DNA of 35,683 nt from Paenimyroides tangerinum (GCF_003865405.1 NZ_RQVQ01000029.1:1-35683); one strand, 5' to 3'. Counted from the first letter of the stretch, positions 1 through 7,038 are shown. Translations and numbers: made by a program. Notes: generated by a model not told the origin, from the letters alone.

Positions 1-50
1 GAGCCGTTGCGCTATGCTCACTTTAATCCGCTGAAGGTGGTATACTATAG

Positions 51-1115
51 CCGTTTTTTGCACCTAAAAAAACTAAATTTTTAGATTCTAAAGCTTTCTT
101 TTTAAGTTCAGATTATGTTTTAGGAAAATTTGAGAAGCAATATTACAAAAGCGATTGGGAAATTAATTTTTTAGTTAATCCAAGTGTTTTCCTGCAACTA
201 ATTAGACCATTTATTGAAAATGACTATAATTCAAACAAAAAATTTATTGATACATTTTCAATCAGTGATTTTAGAAGTTTTGATATTGATTATTCTACAA
301 CGAAATCTAAAACCTTACAAATACTTAATGATAGTTATTTTGAATCCTCATATGAGCTAAAAGTAAAAATACTAAGAGATCAGGTTCTATTAGCAAAGTT
401 AGACAAAGCTGAAAATGACTATGAGGAAAAAATTAAAATAATAGATTCTTATATTGCAATTGAAAATTTAAAACTATCTGAAGAAAACTCTCAAATGAGG
501 AAACAGTTAGAAGATTCACAAAGGCAACAAGGACAACTATCTGATAAAAAACAAAAAGCTGAATCTCATATAAGGGATATAAAAACAGAGAATGAACAAA
601 AAAATAAAGAAAAATCAGATTTAGAATTAGAACTAGAATCACTAAAAAAAGATTTTGAATTTGAGAAAAATAATAGAATTATTCGAGAAAACATAGAAAA
701 ATGGGAGAATTCTAAAACTAGTTATTTAGAAGAACAAAGAAATTCAGAAATCAAAAATTTTAAGATTAATAGTAAATATTGTAATAGACCAATTATTACT
801 TTATTCATTACTATTGTAATCCTTCCTTTTTATATAAAATTTTTTGATAAAATTAAAAATTACTTTGCTTCTCTAAAATATGAAGGTTTAGAATACGATG
901 ATAATATAATTCCATCTACTATTTTAATATTTCTTGTTCTCATTGCTTTTTATGAGTTAATTGGACGGACTTACTTAACAGATAAAGAAAAAGTGAAAAA
1001 TGGGTTAAAATGGAAATTGGCTTTCAAAAAAAGTACGAAAGAGGGGTTACTTTTGGAAAAATTAAAACAAATTGAAAGTGAATATGTATTAAATAATCCA
1101 AAACCTAAGTTATAA
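51..1115 (+). pseudogene. 5'-truncated coiled-coil membrane protein gene
   Basis: The reading frame is open from position 51 to the TAA at 1113-1115, but the first in-frame ATG is only at 495, deep inside continuous coding-like sequence. The stretch 60-494 translates without stops into a hydrophilic sequence, so the 206-aa product starting at 495 is probably not the natural protein. The 5' end seems to have been cut off near position 60, where the composition changes to a more GC-rich non-coding stretch. The visible protein has a long charged region (E/K/Q-rich, probable coiled coil, about residues 1-75 of the 495 frame), then two hydrophobic helices (around IITLFITIVILPFYI and ILIFLVLIAFYELI) and a basic tail. 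Family not recognised. A product starting at 495 or at an unusual start codon cannot be excluded. Confidence 0.55.
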
Positions 1116-1128
1116 AATTACATCGCCT

Positions 1129-1171
1129 AATAACTAAGCTTTCGTCTTGCCCGGAGGGCACGAGATGAAAG
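1129..1171. repeat. Intergenic hairpin element, copy A
   Basis: This segment reads TAACTAAG then CTTTCGTCTTGCCC, and folds on GGGCACGAGATGAAAG. The outer arms CTTTC/GAAAG and the inner arms TCT/AGA and GCC/GGC pair. The core TTTCGTCTTGCCCGGAGGG recurs exactly at 5282-5300 and in a decayed form at 1813-1830. A hairpin just downstream of a gene could act in transcription termination, but it lacks a T-run. About 120 bp further on, AACGTTAGC (1292-1300) precedes the next gene, as it also does before the gene at 4618. The rest of 1172-1344 shows no gene. Confidence 0.6.
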
Positions 1172-1344
1172 TTTATTAAAATAAAAATATGAATTAAAGT
1201 GGGCGCTTACTTTTGGTATTGGTTAAGCTTTGGGTTTTTCTTTTTGCCACTATCATCAATGAGTACTTTTGCCGGGATAGGCAACATGCAGAACGTTAGC
1301 GATAATTGTTGGTAAAATAATATAAATAGAAACAGTTAAACAAA

Positions 1345-1755
1345 ATGAAAAAACTAATTATTCTTGGACTAATTTTAGCTCCAACTTTTACATTTGCACA
1401 AAATAAAATAGCAACAACTGAAGATGGCAAAAAAGTAATTCTTAAGAGTGATAAAACTTGGGAATATGATACCAAAACAACAACTTCAGAAAATGAATGT
1501 GTTATAGATGCAAACTATATTGAACCCAAAAGTGAAAAAGGTATAAATTCTTGGTTAAAGAAATTTGATGCAACAACAGACGATTTGAAAAAACACGTTG
1601 CAGTTGAAAACGATTGTAAAGTTGATCAAGTAAAGCTTTTAAATATATCTGAGCAGAAAGGAAACGGGATGTACTCACTTTGTGTAAAGGGCAAGAAAAT
1701 GAAATATAGAAGGACAGGCTCTGTATTTACGAGATTAAACGAGGATATTTTATAA
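1345..1755 (+). CDS. Secreted protein of unknown function (136 aa)
   Basis: Residues 1-18 form a clear signal peptide (MKKLI..., hydrophobic core, ending TFAQ), so the product is exported to the periplasm or beyond. Directly after it comes TEDGKKVILKSDKTWEY, a short motif seen near the N-terminus of many small secreted Bacteroidota proteins (DUF3157-like). The remainder has four cysteines in the mature part, possibly two disulfides, and a basic C-terminal half. It is a single gene bounded by intergenic repeat-like sequence on both sides (1129-1300 and 1803-1885) with no evident operon partner. Exact function unknown. Confidence 0.75.
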   Translation: MKKLIILGLILAPTFTFAQNKIATTEDGKKVILKSDKTWEYDTKTTTSENECVIDANYIEPKSEKGINSWLKKFDATTDDLKKHVAVENDCKVDQVKLLNISEQKGNGMYSLCVKGKKMKYRRTGSVFTRLNEDIL

Positions 1756-1802
1756 CCTAAATATTAAAGTATAAATTTTTTAATAAGGAATAATATCGTA
1801 CA

Positions 1803-1830
1803 ATAACTTAGCTTTCGTCTTACCCGATAG
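1803..1830. repeat. Intergenic hairpin element, decayed copy B
   Basis: AATAACTTAGCTTTCGTCTT followed by ACCCGATAG matches copy A at 1129 for about 24 bases with few changes, but the second arm of the hairpin is lost. It again lies just downstream of a gene (stop at 1755). Confidence 0.5.
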
Positions 1831-1857
1831 TTTAACAATAAGTTTGTTTATAATTTA

Positions 1858-1885
1858 GAGCAATCCGTTTGGGTTGCTTTTTCTG
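1858..1885. terminator. Rho-independent terminator, first of two matching copies
   Basis: Stem GCAATCC / GGGTTGC (one G-T pair), loop GTTT, then TTTTTCTGTTT on the plus strand. It sits between two convergent genes (1345-1755 plus, 1887-2231 minus). A nearly identical hairpin is at 5671-5700. Confidence 0.8.
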
Positions 1886-1886
1886 T

Positions 1887-2231
1887 TTAAATAATCTTTT
1901 TGACTTCTCGAATTATTTCCTCAAGAAATATATTTTTCAATTTACAGAAGGGTCTAGGTGCGGAAAAACTTTTTTGTTCTAAATATGTTATAAATTGAAG
2001 CCTAGCCTGCATAAATTTATCGTCATTAGGTCTTGTAACAAACATATCATTTGTTAATTCATACGTATATTCATCAATAGAATTCATATGCGTAAGCATT
2101 ATCCCGATATAAATTTCATGCTCATCAAAAAGTTCCTCATTTGAGAGTACTAAAAAAGGATGATTCTTGATTTCTTTTTGATTTGGAAGAGGAAAATAGC
2201 AATATATAATGTCGCCTTTTTGAAACGTCAT
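1887..2231 (-). CDS. MazF/PemK-like toxin (type II TA family)
   Basis: A 114-residue protein opening with KGDIIYCYFPLPNQ...KNHPFLVLSNEE, the MazF/PemK (CcdB-fold) N-terminal signature, in which a G-D-I-V strand and a (R/H)P-x-LVLS strand build the RNA-binding core. Known members are mRNA-cleaving ribonucleases, so the predicted role is a ribosome-independent endoribonuclease toxin. The usual Arg of RPxLVLS is His here. The gene starts 3 bp after the stop of the 131-aa gene at 2235-2630, so both are co-transcribed from the promoter at 2656-2686, and the upstream product is the natural antitoxin candidate. It could instead be a domesticated MazF-like protein without toxicity. Confidence 0.7.
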   Translation of the reverse strand: MTFQKGDIIYCYFPLPNQKEIKNHPFLVLSNEELFDEHEIYIGIMLTHMNSIDEYTYELTNDMFVTRPNDDKFMQARLQFITYLEQKSFSAPRPFCKLKNIFLEEIIREVKKII

Positions 2232-2234
2232 AAT

Positions 2235-2630
2235 CTATCGCATTTTGTTTTTTTGTTTTCTTAATTTAGAACTGGTTTCAAATAATATTTCTTTGAAAGA
2301 CTCATGCGAGCTACGATATGTTTTAATAGAGTTATCCTTATACATAGCGTCAATTTCATCCATTTTTGAAATTGTTTTTATAATCAAATTATGAAATTTC
2401 ACTAAATCTTCTTGAGGTAGTTTCTCAATTTTATTCCACGAATTTTTTAAGGTCTTTGAAAGTTTTCCGTAGACTAAATTAATTTTGAAAAGTTCATATC
2501 TTAACTGAATCGACTTATATACAAGTAAAAAACTATTCTTAACGAAACTCTCGTTTTTACTAATACGAGAAACCCTACTGTACTCAGTATGCAAGCTTTT
2601 AAATTCGTTATAGTCTAAACTAAATTCCAT
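2235..2630 (-). CDS. Unknown helical protein, candidate antitoxin
   Basis: 131 residues, strongly helical by composition, very rich in Lys, Ser and Glu, with no signal peptide or membrane segment and a very basic C-terminus (RKQKNKMR). I do not recognise a family, and it does not look like MazE, PemI or an AbrB/RHH antitoxin. It is the first gene of a two-gene unit with the MazF-like gene 3 bp downstream, and antitoxin-first order is typical of type II systems. Its length (about 130 aa) is larger than most MazE-type antitoxins. Function as antitoxin is inferred from position only. Confidence 0.6.
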   Translation of the reverse strand: MEFSLDYNEFKSLHTEYSRVSRISKNESFVKNSFLLVYKSIQLRYELFKINLVYGKLSKTLKNSWNKIEKLPQEDLVKFHNLIIKTISKMDEIDAMYKDNSIKTYRSSHESFKEILFETSSKLRKQKNKMR

Positions 2631-2655
2631 GTTAAATCTTATTGGTTGTATAAAT

Positions 2656-2686
2656 CAAAAATAGTAAATATTTGCAAATTTACAAC
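2656..2686 (-). promoter_or_regulatory. Bacteroidota-type promoter for the TA-like pair
   Basis: On the minus strand, GTTG (-33 region, 2683-2686) is followed after exactly 19 bases by TATTTTTG (-7 region, 2656-2663). This fits the Bacteroidota consensus TTTG-N19-TAnnTTTG. The start codon lies 26 bp downstream of the -7 element. Confidence 0.6.
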
Positions 2687-2785
2687 TTTTTACGCATTTT
2701 TTCTATTTTTTATTTCAAGACTTCTTGACGCATAATATTATTATTAAAATCGGAATTTACACTTATTAGATTCTGTGCCGCGTTG

Positions 2786-2793
2786 TATATTTG
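2786..2793 (+). promoter_or_regulatory. -7 element TATATTTG
   Basis: A perfect TAnnTTTG match 24 bp upstream of the 48-codon gene at 2817. The -33 region at the expected spacing (TTAT) is a poor match. Confidence 0.45.
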
Positions 2794-2816
2794 TACTTAA
2801 ATTATATACTATATAA

Positions 2817-2963
2817 ATGAGCACAATTGACAAGAAACATAAAATTATTGCTGCTTACAATAAAGCACTAGATAATAAAAACACCGTTAAAAAATATATT
2901 AAGGGTGGGGCTACGTATGATGAAGTTAAAGCTAAAGGAATAAAAATTGTCGTACCCCTATAA
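2817..2963 (+). CDS. Small unknown protein (48 aa)
   Basis: ATG at 2817 opens a 48-codon frame ending in TAA at 2961-2963: MSTIDKKHKIIAAYNKALDN, then a Lys-rich middle (KYIKGGATYDEVKAKG) and IKIVVPL. It is basic and soluble. A good TAnnTTTG promoter element lies just upstream and a weak hairpin with a T-run follows at 3010-3039, giving a self-contained transcription unit. The even codon use and clean boundaries argue for a real gene; family and function are not recognised. Confidence 0.55.
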   Translation: MSTIDKKHKIIAAYNKALDNKNTVKKYIKGGATYDEVKAKGIKIVVPL

Positions 2964-3009
2964 TGTTTTAAAGCTGTCTAATTTCTAAATTTGATAAAAT
3001 CAATAGCAA

Positions 3010-3039
3010 GCGCCATCCAATGGGCATTTTTTATTTTTT
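3010..3039 (+). terminator. Weak terminator
   Basis: GCCAT / ATGGGC stem with one bulged G, followed by ATTTTTTATTTTTT, 47 bp after the small gene at 2817-2963. Confidence 0.4.
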
Positions 3040-3098
3040 AAAAACTGAAATACAATTTTTATAAATTATTATATACAATAATGTTGTAATTTTATATA

Positions 3099-3671
3099 AT
3101 GATCCTAACCGAAGAAGAAATACAAATCCTAAACCAAATCGAACTCGTTCGACAAGATTATGATGCGCTTAATTCTTATAGGTTATATCATAAAAATATA
3201 TTTGAATCGGCCCTAGACTACATACCGGTTCAATATCTTCCAAACCATACATTCGGTTTTTCTTTTCGCGTTGTAAATAATAAATTCCACATGCAAGTTG
3301 CATACTCAAATCGTAACAGAAAGTTTTATAAGAATGATGTAATCACATTCGGTTTTAAAAGCGGGGAGGATTTGGAGTTTAAACTGTTTGCCGGAACGAT
3401 AAAAGATATTCATGGGAGAAACTCCACAACGATTTTAATTTCCCCAGAACAAGTAAAACTATTTCTTTTAGAAGATTTAGAATTTATTCGAATAGAATCA
3501 AAACGAAATGAATTAGGTTTTATAAACTCTCAAATTCACAATACATTAAACTATTATAACATTGGTGAGCCTTTCTACCAAAAGACGGTAAAGTATATTC
3601 TTAACGACCTTTTGAAAGAGTATTTGAAGGACTATCCCGCAAATGATTATTCTAGGATTTTGGATAGCTAA
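3099..3671 (+). CDS. Hypothetical protein (190 aa)
   Basis: A soluble 190-residue protein without signal peptide or membrane segment. The N-terminus (MILTEEEIQILNQIELVRQD) is a probable helix. The middle (about 45-125) has alternating aromatic and charged residues, suggesting beta strands; the C-terminus is helical. No family recognised. It stands alone, directly left of a tmRNA 3'-end copy (3878-3899), and so probably belongs to an integrated element. Codon use and AT content resemble the neighbouring genes. Phage or mobile-element cargo is a reasonable guess, not a demonstrated role. Confidence 0.65.
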   Translation: MILTEEEIQILNQIELVRQDYDALNSYRLYHKNIFESALDYIPVQYLPNHTFGFSFRVVNNKFHMQVAYSNRNRKFYKNDVITFGFKSGEDLEFKLFAGTIKDIHGRNSTTILISPEQVKLFLLEDLEFIRIESKRNELGFINSQIHNTLNYYNIGEPFYQKTVKYILNDLLKEYLKDYPANDYSRILDS

Positions 3672-3877
3672 AAGTTTCTGACCATGTTTTTTTAGTGGAT
3701 TCTCCTTAAGCCACTGATAGTCTATATTTTCAAGTGTTTTTACTCTGTCCATTTTCTGACCAAAGTCAAAAATAAATGTTTAATTTTGTATTATAAATTT
3801 AAACCCGTTAGTGGTTAAGTTCTTGTTTTTTAAGGTTTTATAAGTTTTTTTAAAAGTGAAATACTCGCGGAACGGAT

Positions 3878-3899
3878 TTCGATTCCCTGCGGCTCCACA
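3878..3899 (+). other. tmRNA/tRNA 3'-end copy, probable attachment site
   Basis: The segment ends in CGATTCCCTGCGGCTCCACA, the T-loop, 3' T-stem, acceptor strand and CA end of a tmRNA- or tRNA-like gene. The sequence to the left does not supply a matching 5' T-stem or any body of an RNA gene; it is non-coding, with the 3099-3671 gene before it. A terminator follows at once (3904-3950), as expected for the original 3' flank of such a gene. The simplest reading is an att site left by integration into the 3' end of an ssrA/tRNA gene, with the element lying to the left and extending beyond the window. Confidence 0.55.
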
Positions 3900-3903
3900 A
3901 AAT

Positions 3904-3950
3904 AAAAACCTAATCATCTTATTTTTAGACGGTTAGGTTTTTTTTTCTTT
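3904..3950 (+). terminator. Terminator following the tmRNA-like 3' end
   Basis: Stem AAACCTAA (3906-3913) / TTAGGTTT (3933-3940), a 19-base loop region, then a long T-run. It is positioned as the native terminator of the RNA gene whose 3' end is at 3878-3899. Confidence 0.75.
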
Positions 3951-3955
3951 CTTTT

Positions 3956-3975
3956 TTGACTACAAATTGACTACA
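3956..3975. repeat. Direct repeat TTGACTACA x2
   Basis: Two exact copies of TTGACTACA (3956-3964 and 3967-3975) with an 11-bp period, one helical turn, 57 bp from the att-like sequence. Such in-phase pairs next to an attachment site could be arm-type binding sites of a tyrosine recombinase; this is inference. Confidence 0.4.
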
Positions 3976-4038
3976 TGATTCTGACTTAACGATTTTTGAG
4001 GACATGCCCACAAAGTTTGATATTTTTGAGTTTTTTTT

Positions 4039-4173
4039 ATGGGAAGAAAATAGAAATATGATTTAGAATTTAAATCACGTTTAGTAACTATTATACAGCT
4101 AGGTAACAACAGTATGAAGGCAATTGCAATAGGCGAAAATACAAATTATGCTACTTTAGATATTCAATTGTAG
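4039..4173 (+). pseudogene. IS transposase orfA-like remnant
   Basis: The frame reads MGRK-stop-KYDLEFKSRLV, continuing to NNSMKAIA and ending at a TAG (4171-4173). An opening of the form M-x-K-K-x-KY-x-x-EFK-x-x-V followed by a helix-turn-helix is typical of IS3-type orfA proteins. An in-frame TAG at 4051 and the lack of any downstream orfB show decay. The same frame continues without recognisable similarity to about 4287. No terminal inverted repeats were found by eye. Confidence 0.35.
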
Positions 4174-4617
4174 CCAAATAAACCTATAACAAGAGTTTAT
4201 GCGACACATATAACTAATATTTATGTAAATCGTTTAAAACAAAATAAGTTAAGCTTAAATGAAGTAGGGCTTAAAAATCAGATTTAAAAGTTTGATCAAT
4301 AACTTCTAAAGTATAAAAGTTTGAGATTAAAAAAGCAATACTATATTAGCCGTAATCAAATCATAATTCAAACGGATTGGGAATTGGTAGATTGTGGGTT
4401 AAATGCGAGGGCGTTCCTCGCTTTTTTGTTTCGAATGATGGCTGTATCAATACTAAGTTTGCAATATTAAATTGATTTGTACCTTCCAATTTTATTGATG
4501 TTTGAATATTTTTTAACATTAAAATAAATTATGTATATTTCACCCATGTAAACGTTAGCAGTCACGCTATGACATCATGGGGAAAACCAGCTTACACCTA
4601 CTGACAAAATTGAAAAT
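4174..4617. other. Gene-poor stretch with an orphan terminator
   Basis: No gene is supported here. It holds possible decayed coding sequence to about 4287, a strong terminator at 4405-4430, and AACGTTAGC (4552-4560) 58 bp before the next gene, matching the motif 45 bp upstream of the gene at 1345. TATATTTC at 4534-4541 is a near match to a -7 element. Confidence 0.5.
4405..4430 (+). terminator. Strong Rho-independent terminator without an upstream gene
   Basis: Perfect GCGAGG / CCTCGC stem, loop GCGTT, then TTTTTTGTTT. No intact gene ends upstream within several hundred bases, so it either belonged to a lost gene or ends an unannotated transcript. Confidence 0.75.
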
Positions 4618-5220
4618 ATGAAGTTTATACAAAAAAGACTTACAGTTGGTAAAGAGAAAAAATTAGAAAAAGTTTATTATAGAATTCTCGTCGGGCTCAT
4701 GATTTTAGGTATTTTATATTACTTGTTTTTAGAACCTAAATCAATTGGTCACGATAATAGATACTTTATCTACATATTTTTACTTCCAACAATTTTAGGT
4801 CTTTTTATACTTGCGGTTTGTCGTCGACAGTTTTTGATGAACAAATTTTCTACAAACAGAGGTGTTACACTATGGATCTTTTTAACCATCTTCTACTTAA
4901 TTCAAGGATCTTTTTTTTCATACTTAAGTTTAGGACAAATTGCTAAAATCTCATGGGACATCTTGAACAATAGGGTAGCTAAACAAAATGTTGAAGAAGT
5001 TTTTGACTGTAAAATAACTAAGTTTTGGGCGGGAAAATACTCAAGTAATATTGATTTTATTTTCAAAGATCATCATAATAAATTTGATGTTCAATACACG
5101 ACAATCGAAGAATATTTACACACAAGTCCAGAAGAATATTACCTGAAAATTACAGCGCGTAAAGGAATCTGGGATTATTATCTTGTAGAGAGTTGGATTA
5201 TTTATAAAAAAACTAACTAA
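4618..5220 (+). CDS. Inner-membrane protein of unknown function (200 aa)
   Basis: A basic N-terminus (MKFIQKRLTVGKEKKLEK) is followed by three predicted membrane helices: about residues 24-40 (ILVGLMILGILYYLFL), 50-68 (YIFLLPTILGLFILAV) and 84-108 (LWIFLTIFYLIQGSFFSYL). A soluble C-terminal domain of about 90 residues contains several aromatic-rich strands (KFWAGKYSSNIDFIFKD). No family recognised. It is a single-gene unit lying between an AACGTTAGC motif upstream and hairpin-element copy C downstream, the same arrangement as the gene at 1345. Confidence 0.7.
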   Translation: MKFIQKRLTVGKEKKLEKVYYRILVGLMILGILYYLFLEPKSIGHDNRYFIYIFLLPTILGLFILAVCRRQFLMNKFSTNRGVTLWIFLTIFYLIQGSFFSYLSLGQIAKISWDILNNRVAKQNVEEVFDCKITKFWAGKYSSNIDFIFKDHHNKFDVQYTTIEEYLHTSPEEYYLKITARKGIWDYYLVESWIIYKKTN

Positions 5221-5270
5221 AACTAACAAAGTGAAACTGGATTGCATCAGTCATACACAATAATGAACTG

Positions 5271-5308
5271 TTAATATATGTTTTCGTCTTGCCCGGAGGG
5301 TGCGATCT
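5271..5308. repeat. Intergenic hairpin element, copy C
   Basis: It contains TTTCGTCTTGCCCGGAGGG (5282-5300), identical to copy A at 1141-1158 with its flanking T, then TGCGATCT where copy A has CACGAGAT. As with copies A and B, it lies shortly after the stop of an orphan gene. Confidence 0.6.
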
Positions 5309-5398
5309 CTATGTGTGCTCCTTTGCTAGTTTATGAATACAATAATCAATTTTAGAAGGTGTTTCTATACTTACCTCTAAAAAAATATACCACCCAAA

Positions 5399-5662
5399 AT
5401 GAACATTGATAAGAATAATATTCTGAAAAATATTTGCTATGCAGAGCTTGTTTTCGGTCGAATAAACAAAAAATTGAATAGCAATTTTTCTAAAGCAGAA
5501 ATCGAAGAAAATATATTTGAGGTAATTACGGTAACGCCAATAGATGGCTTTGAGAGAATTGGTAAAAATTATTACATTTCTAACGTCGATAGGAATATTA
5601 AAATAACTGTGAATTCTAACACATTCAGAGTTATAACAGTTGATAAAATATCAAAAGTATAA
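5399..5662 (+). CDS. DUF3781 family protein
   Basis: 87 residues matching by eye the DUF3781 pattern throughout: an N-terminal KNICYAELVFGRINKKLN block, FSKAEIEENIFEVI, then GFERIGKNYYISN and the C-terminal ITVNSNTFRVITVDKI. These are small, single-domain cytoplasmic proteins found sporadically in Firmicutes and Bacteroidota, often alone in variable regions; no biochemical role is established to my knowledge. Length fits the family. It is a lone gene with its own terminator at 5671-5700, and its patchy distribution fits the accessory nature of this part of the window. Confidence 0.8.
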   Translation: MNIDKNNILKNICYAELVFGRINKKLNSNFSKAEIEENIFEVITVTPIDGFERIGKNYYISNVDRNIKITVNSNTFRVITVDKISKV

Positions 5663-5670
5663 CAGAAATG

Positions 5671-5700
5671 AAGCAATCCGTTTGGGTTGCTTTTTCTATT
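5671..5700 (+). terminator. Rho-independent terminator, second matching copy
   Basis: AGCAATCCGTTTGGGTTGCT followed by TTTTCTATT. The hairpin GCAATCC/GGGTTGC with loop GTTT is identical to the one at 1860-1877, 9 bp after the DUF3781 gene. Confidence 0.85.
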
Positions 5701-5811
5701 AGTAAAACCCTTGTTAAAAAAACTAATTTTTAAAAAGACAACCTTTTACATAAATGCGTATATTGCATTAATATGAATTTTAGCTGTAAATATTAATTAA
5801 ATCAGTAAGTT

Positions 5812-6387
5812 ATGAAAAATTTCATCAAATTAATTGGATTATTTACTTTGACAATCTTTATGAGTTTTAGTAATCCGAATAAAAAAGTTTTGGTAATTGA
5901 TGTTTCTCACGGTGGAAAAGATTATGGGGCTGTAAATCAAAATTTACGTGAAAAAGATATTGTATTAGATATTGCAAAAAAAATTAAAGAATTAAATACA
6001 AATGATGATATTGAAATCATACTAAACCGTGAAAAAGATGAATTCATTTCTCTAAGTGATCGTGCAGAATTTATAAACAAATTATCGCCTGATTATGTAA
6101 TTTCACTTCATTTAAATTCATACGTAGAGGAAGATAAAAATGGATTTGAGATTATTTATGGCGGAAATAACTTGGATTCAGAAGAATTAGCTAAAAAGCT
6201 TTATGAAAATATAAATTTTACAAAATCTGAAATTAAAAAAATTGATTTCTATTTATTGAAAAATGTACAGGCTCCGATGAGTTTTTTAGAATTAGGTTAT
6301 TTATCAAATCAAAAAGATAGAGAATATATTACAAGTGATGAAGGTCAAAACGAAATAGCTGAATCAATTTTAAAAACATTAGAATAA
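5812..6387 (+). CDS. N-acetylmuramoyl-L-alanine amidase (Amidase_3), exported
   Basis: 191 residues with an N-terminal signal sequence (to about residue 20) and a compact Amidase_3 domain. Zn ligands are visible: His33 in VSHGGKDYGA, Glu47 in LREKDIVL and His100 in ISLHLNS; the catalytic Glu160 lies in SFLELGYLSN. The enzyme is predicted to cut the amide bond between MurNAc and the stem peptide of peptidoglycan in the periplasm. It lacks the long insert and the SPOR or LysM domains of larger division amidases, and the usual TR before the D-x-x-x-x-L-x-x-R segment is NR. It is monocistronic, 149 bp after the previous gene. Role could be wall turnover or cell separation. Confidence 0.85.
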   Translation: MKNFIKLIGLFTLTIFMSFSNPNKKVLVIDVSHGGKDYGAVNQNLREKDIVLDIAKKIKELNTNDDIEIILNREKDEFISLSDRAEFINKLSPDYVISLHLNSYVEEDKNGFEIIYGGNNLDSEELAKKLYENINFTKSEIKKIDFYLLKNVQAPMSFLELGYLSNQKDREYITSDEGQNEIAESILKTLE

Positions 6388-6540
6388 ACATATTTTGAAA
6401 AAAGATTTTATAACTAATTACCATCTTATTGTATGAAGGCAATATTTTTTGTAATAAGTTTTGATCAATAATCTTTAGATAGCTTCCAAAAAATTAAAAA
6501 TTCAACTGTGTAATTTATTAACTTCTATAACAATTTTATC

Positions 6541-6969
6541 ATGAATTTTAAAAACTTAATTTCGATTTTATTTTTCGGATTATTGCTGTTTACAGGATGC
6601 ACCGAAGAAGCAGATATTGTTCCGCAGGACCAATCATTAAATGGAACTTGGAATTTGAAAAATTTAAGTGGTGGTTTTGCAGGAATTAATGAGAATTATT
6701 CAAATGGAACTATAACTTGGACTTTTAATTCTCAAAACCAAAATATTGTTGTTGTCAATAATAATGAGGCTAGTACTCAATTTATTTATGATAGTGGAAC
6801 ATATAATTATTCAATTATTGAAATAAACAATCAAAAATACTTACAAATTGATAATGGTGAATATGGTGGTTTAAATATTTCGAATAACAATTTGGTTATT
6901 GACCAAGATATAATTTCAAACGGAGTTGGCGCCGATGGATTTATTCTGAATTTTGAAAAAATAAACTAA
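6541..6969 (+). CDS. Lipoprotein, lipocalin-like
   Basis: 142 residues. A signal peptide ends in the lipobox LFTGC (Cys20), so the protein is lipidated. The mature part contains SLNGTWNLKNLSGG near the start and later TITWTFNSQNQNIVV and GTYNYSIIEINNQKYLQID. This matches the strand pattern of small lipocalin-like lipoproteins of Bacteroidota (W near the first strand, successive beta strands). Ligand and role unknown. It is a lone gene followed by two hairpins at 7039-7120. Confidence 0.75.
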   Translation: MNFKNLISILFFGLLLFTGCTEEADIVPQDQSLNGTWNLKNLSGGFAGINENYSNGTITWTFNSQNQNIVVVNNNEASTQFIYDSGTYNYSIIEINNQKYLQIDNGEYGGLNISNNNLVIDQDIISNGVGADGFILNFEKIN

Positions 6970-7038
6970 AGCTAATAATTTATTACTAAAATCGGGGTTT
7001 AAGAAAAGAATTAAAAATTAGAATTTCTATTACAGCTA

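Noticed and set aside
433..642. Minus-strand 69-codon hydrophobic frame
   Set aside because: It is antisense to a lysine/glutamate-rich coiled-coil coding region, which automatically yields Phe/Leu-rich translations.
3500..3899. Complete tmRNA gene ending at 3899
   Set aside because: No matching 5' acceptor strand, no paired T-stem 5' half and no tag-peptide frame; the region upstream is the coding sequence 3099-3671.
1129..5308. Classical integron cassette array
   Set aside because: The GTTAGC motifs do not match the attC core GTTRRRY strictly and no integron integrase is present; reported only as cassette-like.
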